The position numbers and the translations under genes were made by a program. From contig NZ_VFAH01000002.1 in assembly GCF_008929045.1 (NCBI RefSeq), forward strand, positions 62,001-126,000: 64,000 nt of DNA, given 5' to 3'. The notes beneath the pieces are model-generated. The model worked only from the letters and a program-made list of their open reading frames with translations. It did not search any database and was not told the origin of the DNA. Positions 39,303-47,097 of this stretch are shown here, piece after piece (within the stretch, counting starts at the first letter, position 1; each line of letters starts with the position of its first letter). This DNA is from Noviherbaspirillum aerium (GTDB taxonomy: Bacteria > Pseudomonadota > Gammaproteobacteria > Burkholderiales > Burkholderiaceae_D).

Positions 39303-39381
39303 ACGAAGTGGGCAGAAGTGAACCTCCCGCGTGAAGACCTTGATGGAAGAAAACAGGCTTGCGTAGCATCAATATCTAGCC

Positions 39382-39415
39382 GTTACAAGCAGTTACATTC
39401 GTAACACGTAGTAAC
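39382..39415. promoter_or_regulatory. Four-part symmetric operator upstream of the LuxR-type gene
   Basis: GTTAC-N5-GTTAC-N4-GTAAC-N5-GTAAC: two direct half-sites per arm exactly one helical turn (10 bp) apart, arranged as a dyad. It is centred about 100 bases before the ATG at 39499. The layout suits a cooperative dimer-of-dimers regulator, possibly the adjacent LuxR-type protein itself. The pattern is exact; the regulator is inferred. Confidence 0.6.
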
Positions 39416-39498
39416 TTCAGGCAACAGTTAAGTGCAAGAGATTCAGCCAGCCAAGACACCAGCAATCATCCGGTAAACTGAGCAAGCCAAGGAAAATC

Positions 39499-40233
39499 AT
39501 GATTCTGATTGCGACTACCGATTCCATCCTACTGTCACGCTGCAACCAGGGCTTAAAGGGAAACGGCACGGTGATTGCCGCCTCCGAGCCCGATTATTTG
39601 TGCGAGACAGTCAGACAATTGAAACCGGCACTGCTGTTGATCGATTTCCAGCTGATCGGCTATGAACGCCTGCAAAGCATCTCGCGCATTCAACTTGCAA
39701 GCCCTCGCACACGTATCCTGGCGTTGAATGTTTTCGCGGACGAGCGGACCGAGTTCGAACTGCTCAAATCCGGCGTACGTGGTTGCTGCGCATCCGATGC
39801 TTCACCTGAGCAGATCGGTCGCGCCGCCTTCGCACTGGTTCAAGGGGAGTACTGGATACGTCGCAGCCTGATGTCTCGCTTGGTGGAGCAGCATCTCACA
39901 ACCAGGCAGGAGCGGCAGCCCTCGCCGGCCGACCTCTGCATCCTCATGCAAGGCCTTACCGAACGCGAATCCCAGATTGCTCGGCTGGTCGGCCAAGGCA
40001 ACAACAACAAGCAGATTGCGCGCATGCTTGAGATTACCGAGCGTACCGTCAAATCGCATCTCACAGAAATTTTCCGCAAGGTTGGCGTGAGCGACCGGCT
40101 GTCCTTGGCACTCAGGATCAGCGGAGCCGCTTCGCATGCGACACCTCAACCGGATTCCGACATCCACGACTCTCGTTTCCGCCCATGGCGAGATGACATT
40201 ACGACTGCGTCAGTCTCTATTCCAGCAATCTGA
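39499..40233 (+). CDS. LuxR/NarL-type response regulator
   Basis: A 244-residue protein. The N-terminal receiver-like domain (about 1-120) keeps one Asp in LLLIDFQLIG, but the usual acidic pair near the N-terminus is reduced to ATTDS and the Lys region reads GCCASDASP, so phosphorylation is uncertain. The C-terminal helix-turn-helix is intact: LTERESQIARLVGQGNNNKQIARMLEITERTVKSHLTEIFRKVGVSDRLSLAL (about 150-205). A 30-residue polar tail follows. Divergent to the RTX peroxidase gene with a shared regulatory gap, it is the prime candidate controller of that gene. No cognate histidine kinase is adjacent. Confidence 0.9.
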   Translation: MILIATTDSILLSRCNQGLKGNGTVIAASEPDYLCETVRQLKPALLLIDFQLIGYERLQSISRIQLASPRTRILALNVFADERTEFELLKSGVRGCCASDASPEQIGRAAFALVQGEYWIRRSLMSRLVEQHLTTRQERQPSPADLCILMQGLTERESQIARLVGQGNNNKQIARMLEITERTVKSHLTEIFRKVGVSDRLSLALRISGAASHATPQPDSDIHDSRFRPWRDDITTASVSIPAI

Positions 40234-40600
40234 TTCTTCACTGCACTGAGGATCCCGGAGGATTTGCCAATCGCAATGCGTTATGCGGAGCACCGCCCTC
40301 GCCGCCGTGCATTGCCATGCTCTCGCCCCGAACCGGCTTGCACGCGAGCCCGGTCATGACAACGCAAAGCGTTCAGATTTGAAGCACTGCTTGCGGTACT
40401 CGGCGTATGTCTGTATGCGTGCGCTCCCGCTCCTCAATACAGTTCCGAACCGTTCGCACTGCTTATCAAGCACAGTCTAGGACCTGTTCACACTTGCTTC
40501 GAGAGAGGCTTGGCGACGCTCGGGATAACCAGGGCAGGCAGGACCAGAGGCCCATCCCCTTGGCCTGCGGTCCCTACCCTGCTCAATCAAGGCTGAGCGA
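40234..40600. other. Intergenic stretch with a copy of repeat family 2
   Basis: About 370 bases between convergent genes. Apart from the repeat at 40390-40480 nothing is recognised. Confidence 0.4.
40390..40480. repeat. Repeat family 2, copy B
   Basis: CTTGCGGTACTCGGCGTATG, core TATGCGTGCGCT, then CCGAACCGTTCGCACTGCTT and a final CTAG. It is colinear with copy A at 32671-32755. Confidence 0.6.
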
Positions 40601-41191
40601 TTAAAGATAATTTGAAATGGAGTTAAGAATCTGCCGCGGCGATGCGAGTGCCGGCAGCATCGACCAGCGGTCGCGTCCGTCATGCCCTATGCGCAGCATA
40701 CCGGTATGCTGGCGCAGGTCGGCATCAATCACGGGATCGGGATCGAAAAAGCCCAGCTTGCGGCGGATCAGGTCGATGTCCTTGCGCTGCCCTGTCAGGA
40801 AAGTCCATCCCGATTTGATTCCGTACTTTCGCATATAGTCTTGCAAGGCCGCTGCGGAGTCGAACTCGGGTTGCAGGGTGATTGAATACATGAACACGTC
40901 GCGGCCGGCCTTGGCACCGAGCGCCTGTTGCACCTGCAGCAGATTCGCCGTATTGGGTGGACAGATGTTGCTGCAGTTCGCATACATCATGTTAAACACC
41001 ACCATCTTTCCCTTTACCAGATCATCATAGAAGCGCACCCGCTTTCCTTCATGCGTTTCCAGCACAAGATTCGGAAAGTATCCGGATTCTTCGCTGGATG
41101 GGCGCGCGTTGCCCTGTTTGGCCACGGCAAGGTTGGCGATGGCCGCCGAACTCGCGACAGCTGTTTGCAAGAACGATCTCCTGCTGGTCAT
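40601..41191 (-). CDS. SCO1/SenC-type copper chaperone-like protein
   Basis: A 196-residue thioredoxin-fold protein. The N-terminus SRRSFLQTAVASSAAIANLA looks like a twin-arginine signal, so it is periplasmic. Copper/redox Cys pair C73 and C77 in MYANCSNICPPN, with the third ligand His162 in LRQHTGMLRIGHDG. SCO proteins deliver copper to cytochrome oxidase or act as thiol reductases. It lies 205 bases downstream of a multicopper oxidase on the same strand, suggesting copper handling for that enzyme. Confidence 0.88.
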   Translation of the reverse strand: MTSRRSFLQTAVASSAAIANLAVAKQGNARPSSEESGYFPNLVLETHEGKRVRFYDDLVKGKMVVFNMMYANCSNICPPNTANLLQVQQALGAKAGRDVFMYSITLQPEFDSAAALQDYMRKYGIKSGWTFLTGQRKDIDLIRRKLGFFDPDPVIDADLRQHTGMLRIGHDGRDRWSMLPALASPRQILNSISNYL

Positions 41192-41396
41192 GAGAATTCC
41201 CCTTTGTGATGTCTTCTGTTGGAAACCGATTTGCTTGATGCGAACGCCTTGCCTGCATCAACACTTTCACGGCTTTTTGCTTTTGCTTATGCCTTATACC
41301 AATCCCGAGCCATGCCATTTCAGGCGGAAAAGAACGCGATCTCATGCATGGCTTCGCTTGGGATTGGCCTTGCCTGCAGACAGCGGGAACAACCCT

Positions 41397-43166
41397 TTAC
41401 GGCACCACGTCGAAACGCACCATCATGTGATGGTCTTCATGGACCGTGTTATGACAATGCATGATGTATTTGCCGACGAAGTCCCTGAAGCACACATGAA
41501 TACGCACCACCTCGCCCGGCCGAAGTTCGAAGACATCCTTGCGGCCGCGTTCATGCGGCGGCGGCGGCAAGCCATTGCGCGTGAGGATGCGAGCTTCTTC
41601 GAAATGGATGTGGACCGGATGGCTCCAGCTGCCTTTGCCCTGCAGTTCCCAGATCTCCGCTTCGCCGCGCTTGACTGTTGCCATCGGCTTGGTTTCATCG
41701 AACAGCTTGCCGTTCACCGTCCACATGTCATTTTCGCGGTCGAACTCCCATCGACGGATTTTCTTGACACGTGTCGGAAAAATCGGCCGCAATGGACGCA
41801 GTACCGGGGGCACGCGGCTGTTGTCCGGCGTGACCGGATCGGATTTCACGTCGAAGCGCAGGATCTGTGTTCCGGGGCGCAGCAATACGCCGGTCGGCCC
41901 GCGTCCGTCGAGATGTTCCAACCGGTTCACGATGAAGAGCTGGCTGCCCACCGGGTATTTGGAAAAGTCGATAACGATGTCGCCACGTTCCGCTGTCGCC
42001 AGGCGCAGCTTGTCGGTCTCCACCGGCGCGGGCAACAGATTGCCGTCGTTGGCGATATGCCAGAAATTCTGGTCCGCATTGTTATGAACCAGATAGAACT
42101 CGTAGAATCGCAGCGAAGAGCCGTTGAGCACCCGGAACCGGTATTTGCGGCGCTCCACTTCGAAGTACGGCTGTATCTTCCCGTTAACGCAAAATTTTTC
42201 GCCGACAATGCCTTCGGTATCGAACTGGTTGAAATAGAGATAGCCGCTCGAATCGAACATCTTGTCCTGGAACAGCAAGGGAATATCGTATCTGCCTACG
42301 CCGCTGGGCAAGCGCAGCGCGGTGGGATTCGGATCATTCTCGTTACCCGAGTCAAGTTCGTCGAACATGAGGCAAAAGCCGGCGAGCCCCTTGTACACGT
42401 TGGGGGCGGTGAACTCCATCCTGTGATCGTGATACCACAGCGTTCCGAGTGCCTCATAGGAGTCGCCATAGGTATCCGGATACCCATCGGCGTTGGTATA
42501 GATGTTTGGATAGTGATGATCCTTGTAGCGACCGGGGCGGGTCATTGTCGATCCGCATTTCTCCCTGCTGTAGAAGTCGGAAGGATAGCCATCGCTTTCC
42601 GACGGCGTATGGCCGTTATGCAGATGAGTGGAAATTTCCGGCGACCCGTAGCCGACATGATTGGTCGGCAGATTGTTCTCGATGCGCACCAGCGCAGCCT
42701 CGCCGTAACGGAAGATGAAGGTCGGTCCGGGAAGCATGCCGTCGTATCCCCAAATCTTTTGCGTCGGGAGTTCCGGATGAAATGAGTGATTGTCTTCCCT
42801 TACATTCAATTCATAGAATTTCCGCGGAGGGAAACGATCCCACGCCTGGTGAGGCAATCTTCCAGCCTCATCCTTGCCGGCGGCTTGCGTCGGGGCCGGG
42901 TTGAGCCGCGTGACCGGCTCTTTGATTCTCGGAATCGGCAGGGGCACGATGAACGGCGTAGTGTACGGGCTCCGTCCAGGTGTTGACTTCCTGAAGTCGT
43001 CCCTGGTGGAGCTGCTCGTCGACTTGTCATCCTTTTTTCTGGTGGACTGCGCATCGGCGTTGCGTACCGAATAGGTAACCAATCCTGTAGAGGCAATCGC
43101 CAGCGCGGAATTAAGGAGACGACGCTTTTTAATGCTGGAATTCGGTTTGGCTGTATCGCGAGACAT
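41397..43166 (-). CDS. Multicopper oxidase (CotA/bilirubin-oxidase-like)
   Basis: A 589-residue exported oxidase with a twin-Arg type leader (SIKKRRLLNSALAIASTGLV) and a charged Ser-rich spacer before the first cupredoxin domain. Copper motifs are HLHNGHTPSESDGYP, LWYHDHRMEFT (residues about 245-255), HPVHIHFEEARIL near 525, and C-terminal YIMHCHNTVHEDHHMMVRF, which supplies the type 1 Cys-His ligands. The extended HEDHHMM end resembles CotA/BilA-type enzymes oxidising phenols, bilirubin or metals; the substrate is unknown. Start 43166 has GGGAG upstream. A palindrome lies 95 bases upstream and an SCO1-like gene follows. Confidence 0.92.
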   Translation of the reverse strand: MSRDTAKPNSSIKKRRLLNSALAIASTGLVTYSVRNADAQSTRKKDDKSTSSSTRDDFRKSTPGRSPYTTPFIVPLPIPRIKEPVTRLNPAPTQAAGKDEAGRLPHQAWDRFPPRKFYELNVREDNHSFHPELPTQKIWGYDGMLPGPTFIFRYGEAALVRIENNLPTNHVGYGSPEISTHLHNGHTPSESDGYPSDFYSREKCGSTMTRPGRYKDHHYPNIYTNADGYPDTYGDSYEALGTLWYHDHRMEFTAPNVYKGLAGFCLMFDELDSGNENDPNPTALRLPSGVGRYDIPLLFQDKMFDSSGYLYFNQFDTEGIVGEKFCVNGKIQPYFEVERRKYRFRVLNGSSLRFYEFYLVHNNADQNFWHIANDGNLLPAPVETDKLRLATAERGDIVIDFSKYPVGSQLFIVNRLEHLDGRGPTGVLLRPGTQILRFDVKSDPVTPDNSRVPPVLRPLRPIFPTRVKKIRRWEFDRENDMWTVNGKLFDETKPMATVKRGEAEIWELQGKGSWSHPVHIHFEEARILTRNGLPPPPHERGRKDVFELRPGEVVRIHVCFRDFVGKYIMHCHNTVHEDHHMMVRFDVVP

Positions 43167-43260
43167 GGCTTACTCCCTGGGACATTTGTGAACGCACGTG
43201 GCACCGTGCTTGAAATTTATTGTCGCTTACAGAAAGTTACATGTCGGGCAGTATTTCACT

Positions 43261-43274
43261 ATGACAAATGTCAT
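43261..43274. promoter_or_regulatory. Palindromic operator upstream of the multicopper oxidase
   Basis: ATGACA-AA-TGTCAT, a perfect 6-bp dyad, about 95 bases before the oxidase ATG. TGACA-type half-sites are used by copper-responsive two-component regulators in several proteobacteria, so copper control is plausible but inferred. Confidence 0.45.
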
Positions 43275-43482
43275 GCCAAACTTGGTCGATTGATAACCAT
43301 CAACTGTCTTATCCCAAGGAAACATCAGGTGGAGCCGGATGCCGGACTTGCAGACGCAGATAGTTAGGCATTCGACTTCTGGTTCCCACACTTGACTTGC
43401 ATCAACTACAGATTGCCATTCTTGCATTGTTTAGTGGCCTGCTGGAAATTAAGCTTGGCGAAGACAAAAAAGGGAGAATGCT

Positions 43483-43638
43483 ATGGAACCGACAGCCGCA
43501 ACGACTGCCGACATGGATATCGACACGCAGTCCCAGTCGAAGATATACCGGATCAACCGCAATAAACTCCATGCGGCGCTCTGCATTCTGGCCTCTTCCT
43601 TATCAAGCTTCGGGATTCTCGCCTGGCTGTTATGGTAG
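43483..43638 (+). CDS. 51-residue tail-anchored membrane protein
   Basis: ATG at 43483 behind GGGAGA (5 bases spacing). The N-terminal half is polar (EPTAATTADMDIDTQSQSK), then IYRINRNKLHAALC leads into a C-terminal hydrophobic segment (ILASSLSSFGILAWLLW) ending the protein. It is divergent from the multicopper oxidase. The tail-anchor layout and good ribosome site support a real gene; no family recognised. Confidence 0.55.
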   Translation: MEPTAATTADMDIDTQSQSKIYRINRNKLHAALCILASSLSSFGILAWLLW

Positions 43639-43919
43639 GACACCTGTCACGGGTAATAGCGGCGCAGGAAGAATCCCTTTCCGTCCAGTGGCAGAACGGG
43701 GACTCTGTTCAATACCGGTTTGCCTTGACGGGCGTGGATTAGGTTTCAGCAGTGTCACATGAGGTCTGCAATATCGGTGCCAGATCAGCTTTGGTTTTTA
43801 AGGATTAATCAATCCGTGCAGGCTGACGTCGGGAGGGAAAGCGTCAGAGAACGCCCGCTGCGATGCTCCGTTGAAGGTGATAATAAAAACCTGGTGACAT
43901 TAATGCCAGTCTTAAGTCA

Positions 43920-44014
43920 GCATACCAAATGAGATCAACGGATTTTTTCGACAGGCACAGCGGAAAGCGACGCGATCTCGTGGCATGGATTGGCAGATTG
44001 CGGTCATGAAAAAA
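43920..44014. repeat. Repeat family 3, diverged copy
   Basis: ATACCAAATGAGATCAACGG then ATTTTTTCGACAGGCACAG, and later CATGGATTGGCAGATTG. It parallels CAAATGAGACCGATGGATTT and TTGGCAGATCAGAAATCC in the copy at 50056-50160. Confidence 0.4.
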
Positions 44015-44082
44015 GCGGAGTTTTTTTGGATTTCAGTGGCAGGATCTTTTTCTCCGCCATGACTTCTTTTGGTAACAGACAG

Positions 44083-44162
44083 TACCCGGTGCCCGGCATA
44101 CTGCCGGTACGCGTGCGCTCCCTCGCCTTTAACGCAGCTCCGTACCATTGGCGATGCTTGTC
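44083..44162. repeat. Repeat family 2, copy C
   Basis: TACCCGGTGCCCGGCATACT, core GGTACGCGTGCGCTCCC, then AGCTCCGTACCATTGGCGAT and GCTTGTC. It keeps the core of copies A and B but lacks the CTAG end. Confidence 0.5.
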
Positions 44163-44220
44163 ACCTGCAGCCTGGTGCCAAAGCAGAGTGGCGAAAGCAA
44201 ACACCGGACGCCATGCTCGT

Positions 44221-45294
44221 TCAGATCGCTTCGGCGATCGCCCGTCCCAGGTCCTGCGTGCCTGCCTTGCCGCCGATATCGCGCGTGAACGGCGCATTCG
44301 CCGGCCCGGCTTCCAGCACCTTTTCAATCGCGCGCAGCACCGCCGCGCCGGCTTGCGCATGGCCCAGGTGCTCCAGCATCATCGCGCCGCACCAGATCTG
44401 CCCGATCGGATTGGCAAGGCCCTTGCCCGCGATATCCGGCGCCGATCCGTGCACCGGTTCGAACAAGGACGGAAAGGCGCGCTCGGGATTGATGTTGGCC
44501 GACGGCGCGATGGCGATCGTGCCGGTGCAGGCCGGACCGAGATCGGACAGGATGTCGCCGAACAGGTTGGACGCTACCACCACGTCGAAGCGGTCCGGAT
44601 TCTGCACGAAATGCGCGGTCAGGATGTCGATGTGGTACTTATCCCAGCGGATCTCCGGATACTGCCTGGCCATCTCGACGACGCGCTCGTCCCAGTACGG
44701 CATGGTGATGGAAATGCCGTTGGACTTGGTGGCCGAGGTCAGGTGCTTCTTCGGCCGCTTCTGCGCCAGCTCGAAGGCGAATTTCAAGATGCGGTCCACG
44801 CCCTTCCTGGAGAACACGCTTTCCTGGAACACCACTTCGCGCTCGGTGCCTTCATACATCTTGCCGCCGACCGAGGAGTATTCCCCCTCGGTGTTTTCGC
44901 GCACCACATAGAAGTCGATGTCGCCGGGCTTGCGGTTGGCCAGCGGAGTGGGAATGCCGGGCATGAGCCGGACCGGGCGCAGGTTGACGTACTGGTCGAA
45001 TTCACGCCGGAACTTCAGGAGCGAACCCCACAGCGAGACATGGTCGGGCACGGTGTCGGGCCAGCCGACGGCGCCGAAGAAGATGGCGTCATGGCCGCCG
45101 ATCTGGTCCTTCCAGTTGTCGGGCATCATTTGCCCGTGCTGCCGGTAATAGTCGCAGGAGGCGAAGTCGAAATGGTCCCACTGGAAATCGATGCCGAACT
45201 TGCGGGCCGCGGCGTCAAGTACGCGCAGGCCTTCCGGTACGGTTTCCTTGCCGATGCCGTCGCCGGCAATGACCGCGATGCGATGTGTTGTCAT
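44221..45294 (-). CDS. dmlA: D-malate/tartrate dehydrogenase (decarboxylating)
   Basis: A 357-residue member of the isocitrate/isopropylmalate dehydrogenase family, close to E. coli DmlA and TtuC-type enzymes. N-terminal IAVIAGDGIGKETVPEGLRVL, the substrate loop SLWGSLLKFRREFDQYVNLRPVRL, FYVVRENTEGEYSSVGG, catalytic Lys in LTSATKSNGIS, and metal-binding Asp in ASNLFGDILSDLGPACTG. It oxidises D-malate (or tartrate) to pyruvate (or oxaloglycolate) with NAD. It is followed upstream on the same strand by a TctC-type binding protein, consistent with dicarboxylate use. A second paralogue begins at 63778. Confidence 0.92.
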   Translation of the reverse strand: MTTHRIAVIAGDGIGKETVPEGLRVLDAAARKFGIDFQWDHFDFASCDYYRQHGQMMPDNWKDQIGGHDAIFFGAVGWPDTVPDHVSLWGSLLKFRREFDQYVNLRPVRLMPGIPTPLANRKPGDIDFYVVRENTEGEYSSVGGKMYEGTEREVVFQESVFSRKGVDRILKFAFELAQKRPKKHLTSATKSNGISITMPYWDERVVEMARQYPEIRWDKYHIDILTAHFVQNPDRFDVVVASNLFGDILSDLGPACTGTIAIAPSANINPERAFPSLFEPVHGSAPDIAGKGLANPIGQIWCGAMMLEHLGHAQAGAAVLRAIEKVLEAGPANAPFTRDIGGKAGTQDLGRAIAEAI

Positions 45295-45399
45295 AAATAG
45301 TCTTGATGAAAAAATGGAACGACAGCGCCGCCGCCGCTCAACTTTCCATGTCGAAGAATGTTGCTGTTCGCAAGCGGTCCGGCAGCGTTGAACGCTGGA

Positions 45400-46353
45400 T
45401 TACTTGATCATTCCCGCATCCTTCGCATCCTGCACGTACAACTTGGTACGCTTGGCAACGAAGTCGGGCATTTGATCCACAGGGATATCGACAAGATCAT
45501 ATCCGCCTGCCGTCAGCTTGCTGCGCATCTCCGGGTCGCCATTGAGCACCGCCATGAGATCGGACACTTTTTTCTGAATATCCTTGGGTGTCGACTTCGG
45601 CACGGCAACGCCGCGGTAAGCACCGTCAACCCAGTCGAGTCCGACTTCCTTGAAAGTCGGCACCTCGGGGAAGGCAGGATGGCGTTTTTCCGACGCTACC
45701 GCCAGCAGGCGCATCTTGCCCTTCTGCTGTACGGCAAACGGCAGGTAGGTCATGGCCGCATCGACATGGCTGCCCATCATCGAGGAAATCAGATCGCCGG
45801 TGCCCTTGAACGGCACATAGGTGGTCTTCAGCCCCGCCTGCTTGTTCCAGCGCTCGTGTGCCATGTGGTTTGCCGACAGGCTGCCGGAACCGGCGATATT
45901 GAGGGTACCCGGCTTGTCTTTCGCGGCTTTCACCAGATCCTGATATGTCTTGTAGGGACTGTTGCCGGGCACCACGATCGCATCGGCGGTGAAGTGATAG
46001 AAGTAGACCGGCGTGATGTCCTCGGTCTTGTACTGGGCCGAGCCTTCCAGCGGCTGCAGCACGATATGCGGCAGGTTGACGCCAACGATGGTGTAGCCGT
46101 CATTGGGCATGGTGTTGAGCTGTGCCCAGGCCAGCGCACCGCCGGCGCCCGCCTTGTTCAGCACGAGCATGGTTTGCTTGTACTTGTTCTTGAAGAGCTC
46201 CGCCTGCAGGCGCGCGACATAGTCGGACTCGCCTCCCGCGGGGAACGGAATGACGTACTGGATTTGCTTGTCGGGATATGTCTGAGCTTGCACGCTTGCG
46301 CAGCATGCGGCAAGGCCGAGCGCGATACTACCGAGTATCGAATGCAGTTTCAT
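45400..46353 (-). CDS. Bug/TctC family substrate-binding protein
   Basis: A 317-residue periplasmic binding protein with a signal peptide (SILGSIALGLAACCASVQA, cleavage near 23). Family segments are YPDKQIQYVIPFPAGGESDYVAR, NKAGAGGALAWAQLNTMPNDGYTI, LNIAGSGSLSANHMAHERW and FPEVPTFKEVGLDWVDGAYRGVAVPK. These receptors bind carboxylates such as malate, tartrate or citrate, sometimes feeding a TctAB transporter; no tctAB genes are visible. Its position 105 bases before the malate/tartrate dehydrogenase on the same strand suggests a joint role in dicarboxylate capture and oxidation. Confidence 0.92.
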   Translation of the reverse strand: MKLHSILGSIALGLAACCASVQAQTYPDKQIQYVIPFPAGGESDYVARLQAELFKNKYKQTMLVLNKAGAGGALAWAQLNTMPNDGYTIVGVNLPHIVLQPLEGSAQYKTEDITPVYFYHFTADAIVVPGNSPYKTYQDLVKAAKDKPGTLNIAGSGSLSANHMAHERWNKQAGLKTTYVPFKGTGDLISSMMGSHVDAAMTYLPFAVQQKGKMRLLAVASEKRHPAFPEVPTFKEVGLDWVDGAYRGVAVPKSTPKDIQKKVSDLMAVLNGDPEMRSKLTAGGYDLVDIPVDQMPDFVAKRTKLYVQDAKDAGMIK

Positions 46354-47097
46354 GTCTGTCTCCTGTCTCTATGTTTGGAATGCGATGTGTCACCACCCGC
46401 GGCCATCACCGTGACCGTCAGTCCGGAAACGATTCATCCCTGAAGTCCATACGTTCCACTTCGGGGATGCCTTTCCGAAGGAATGACACTTATGCCCACT
46501 GTATGGCATTCGTTTCGGACGGGATATGGCTTTCAGTTAAAGTAATATGTCTTCAAAGTTAATAATCTGCTTCTGAAGCAATGAAAGCATGCGTCTTTCC
46601 ATGAAAGAACAGCATCAAATGTATTAACATGCTGTCAACTTCCACCGTTTCGCGGGCTTCTTTTCGGTAGGAATAGGGACAGCACAATTAACATTCATAA
46701 AAGATTGTTTCATCTCATCTGTCTGCATGCCCAGTCGATCAAACCCTGGCAGCGCATCACTTAACACTTCAAGGACCGTCTTTCTCATACGGCAACCACA
46801 TGGAGCTTGCATCCGAGCTTAACGCTACCCGCGCATCCCAGCCCGAGTTTGCTGCGGTGCGACTTTGTGCAGGATCAAACATGCCCATTTGTTAATACAA
46901 AACGCTTAATCCGAAGCTTGAATTAGCGTAGTCCAGACCTAGACTTTGCCAACTGCCGCCCGTAACTGCAGCAGGCTGTGCCATGTGCGTATGAATAAAG
47001 CGGTCCGCTTTTTCCTGCGTGGAATCGACGATCTATCGACGCGCAACTGTCCTGCGTCTTCTGACGGCAGATGTTTATTGCCCATCAGGAGGCCATG
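46354..47097. other. Long intergenic stretch, nothing firm
   Basis: About 740 bases between divergent genes. A minus-strand ORF near 46624-46812 with MRKTVLEVLSDALPGFDRLG lacks a ribosome site and family match, so it is not called. The stretch is AT-richer than its surroundings around 46500-46640. Confidence 0.4.

Larger units (their letters stand above)
38899..39498. other. Regulatory region between the peroxidase and LuxR-type genes
   Basis: 600 bases between divergent genes with no credible ORF. It holds two clear dyads (39264-39302 and 39382-39415) described separately and must contain both promoters. Confidence 0.5.
43639..44220. other. Intergenic stretch with copies of repeat families 2 and 3
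   Basis: About 580 bases between the 51-residue ORF and the malate/tartrate dehydrogenase stop. It contains the repeats at 43920-44014 and 44083-44162. No gene is supported. Confidence 0.4.

Noticed and set aside
41109-42785. 558-codon plus-strand ORF opposite the multicopper oxidase
   Set aside because: All copper motifs are on the minus strand and the plus frame has no recognisable domain.
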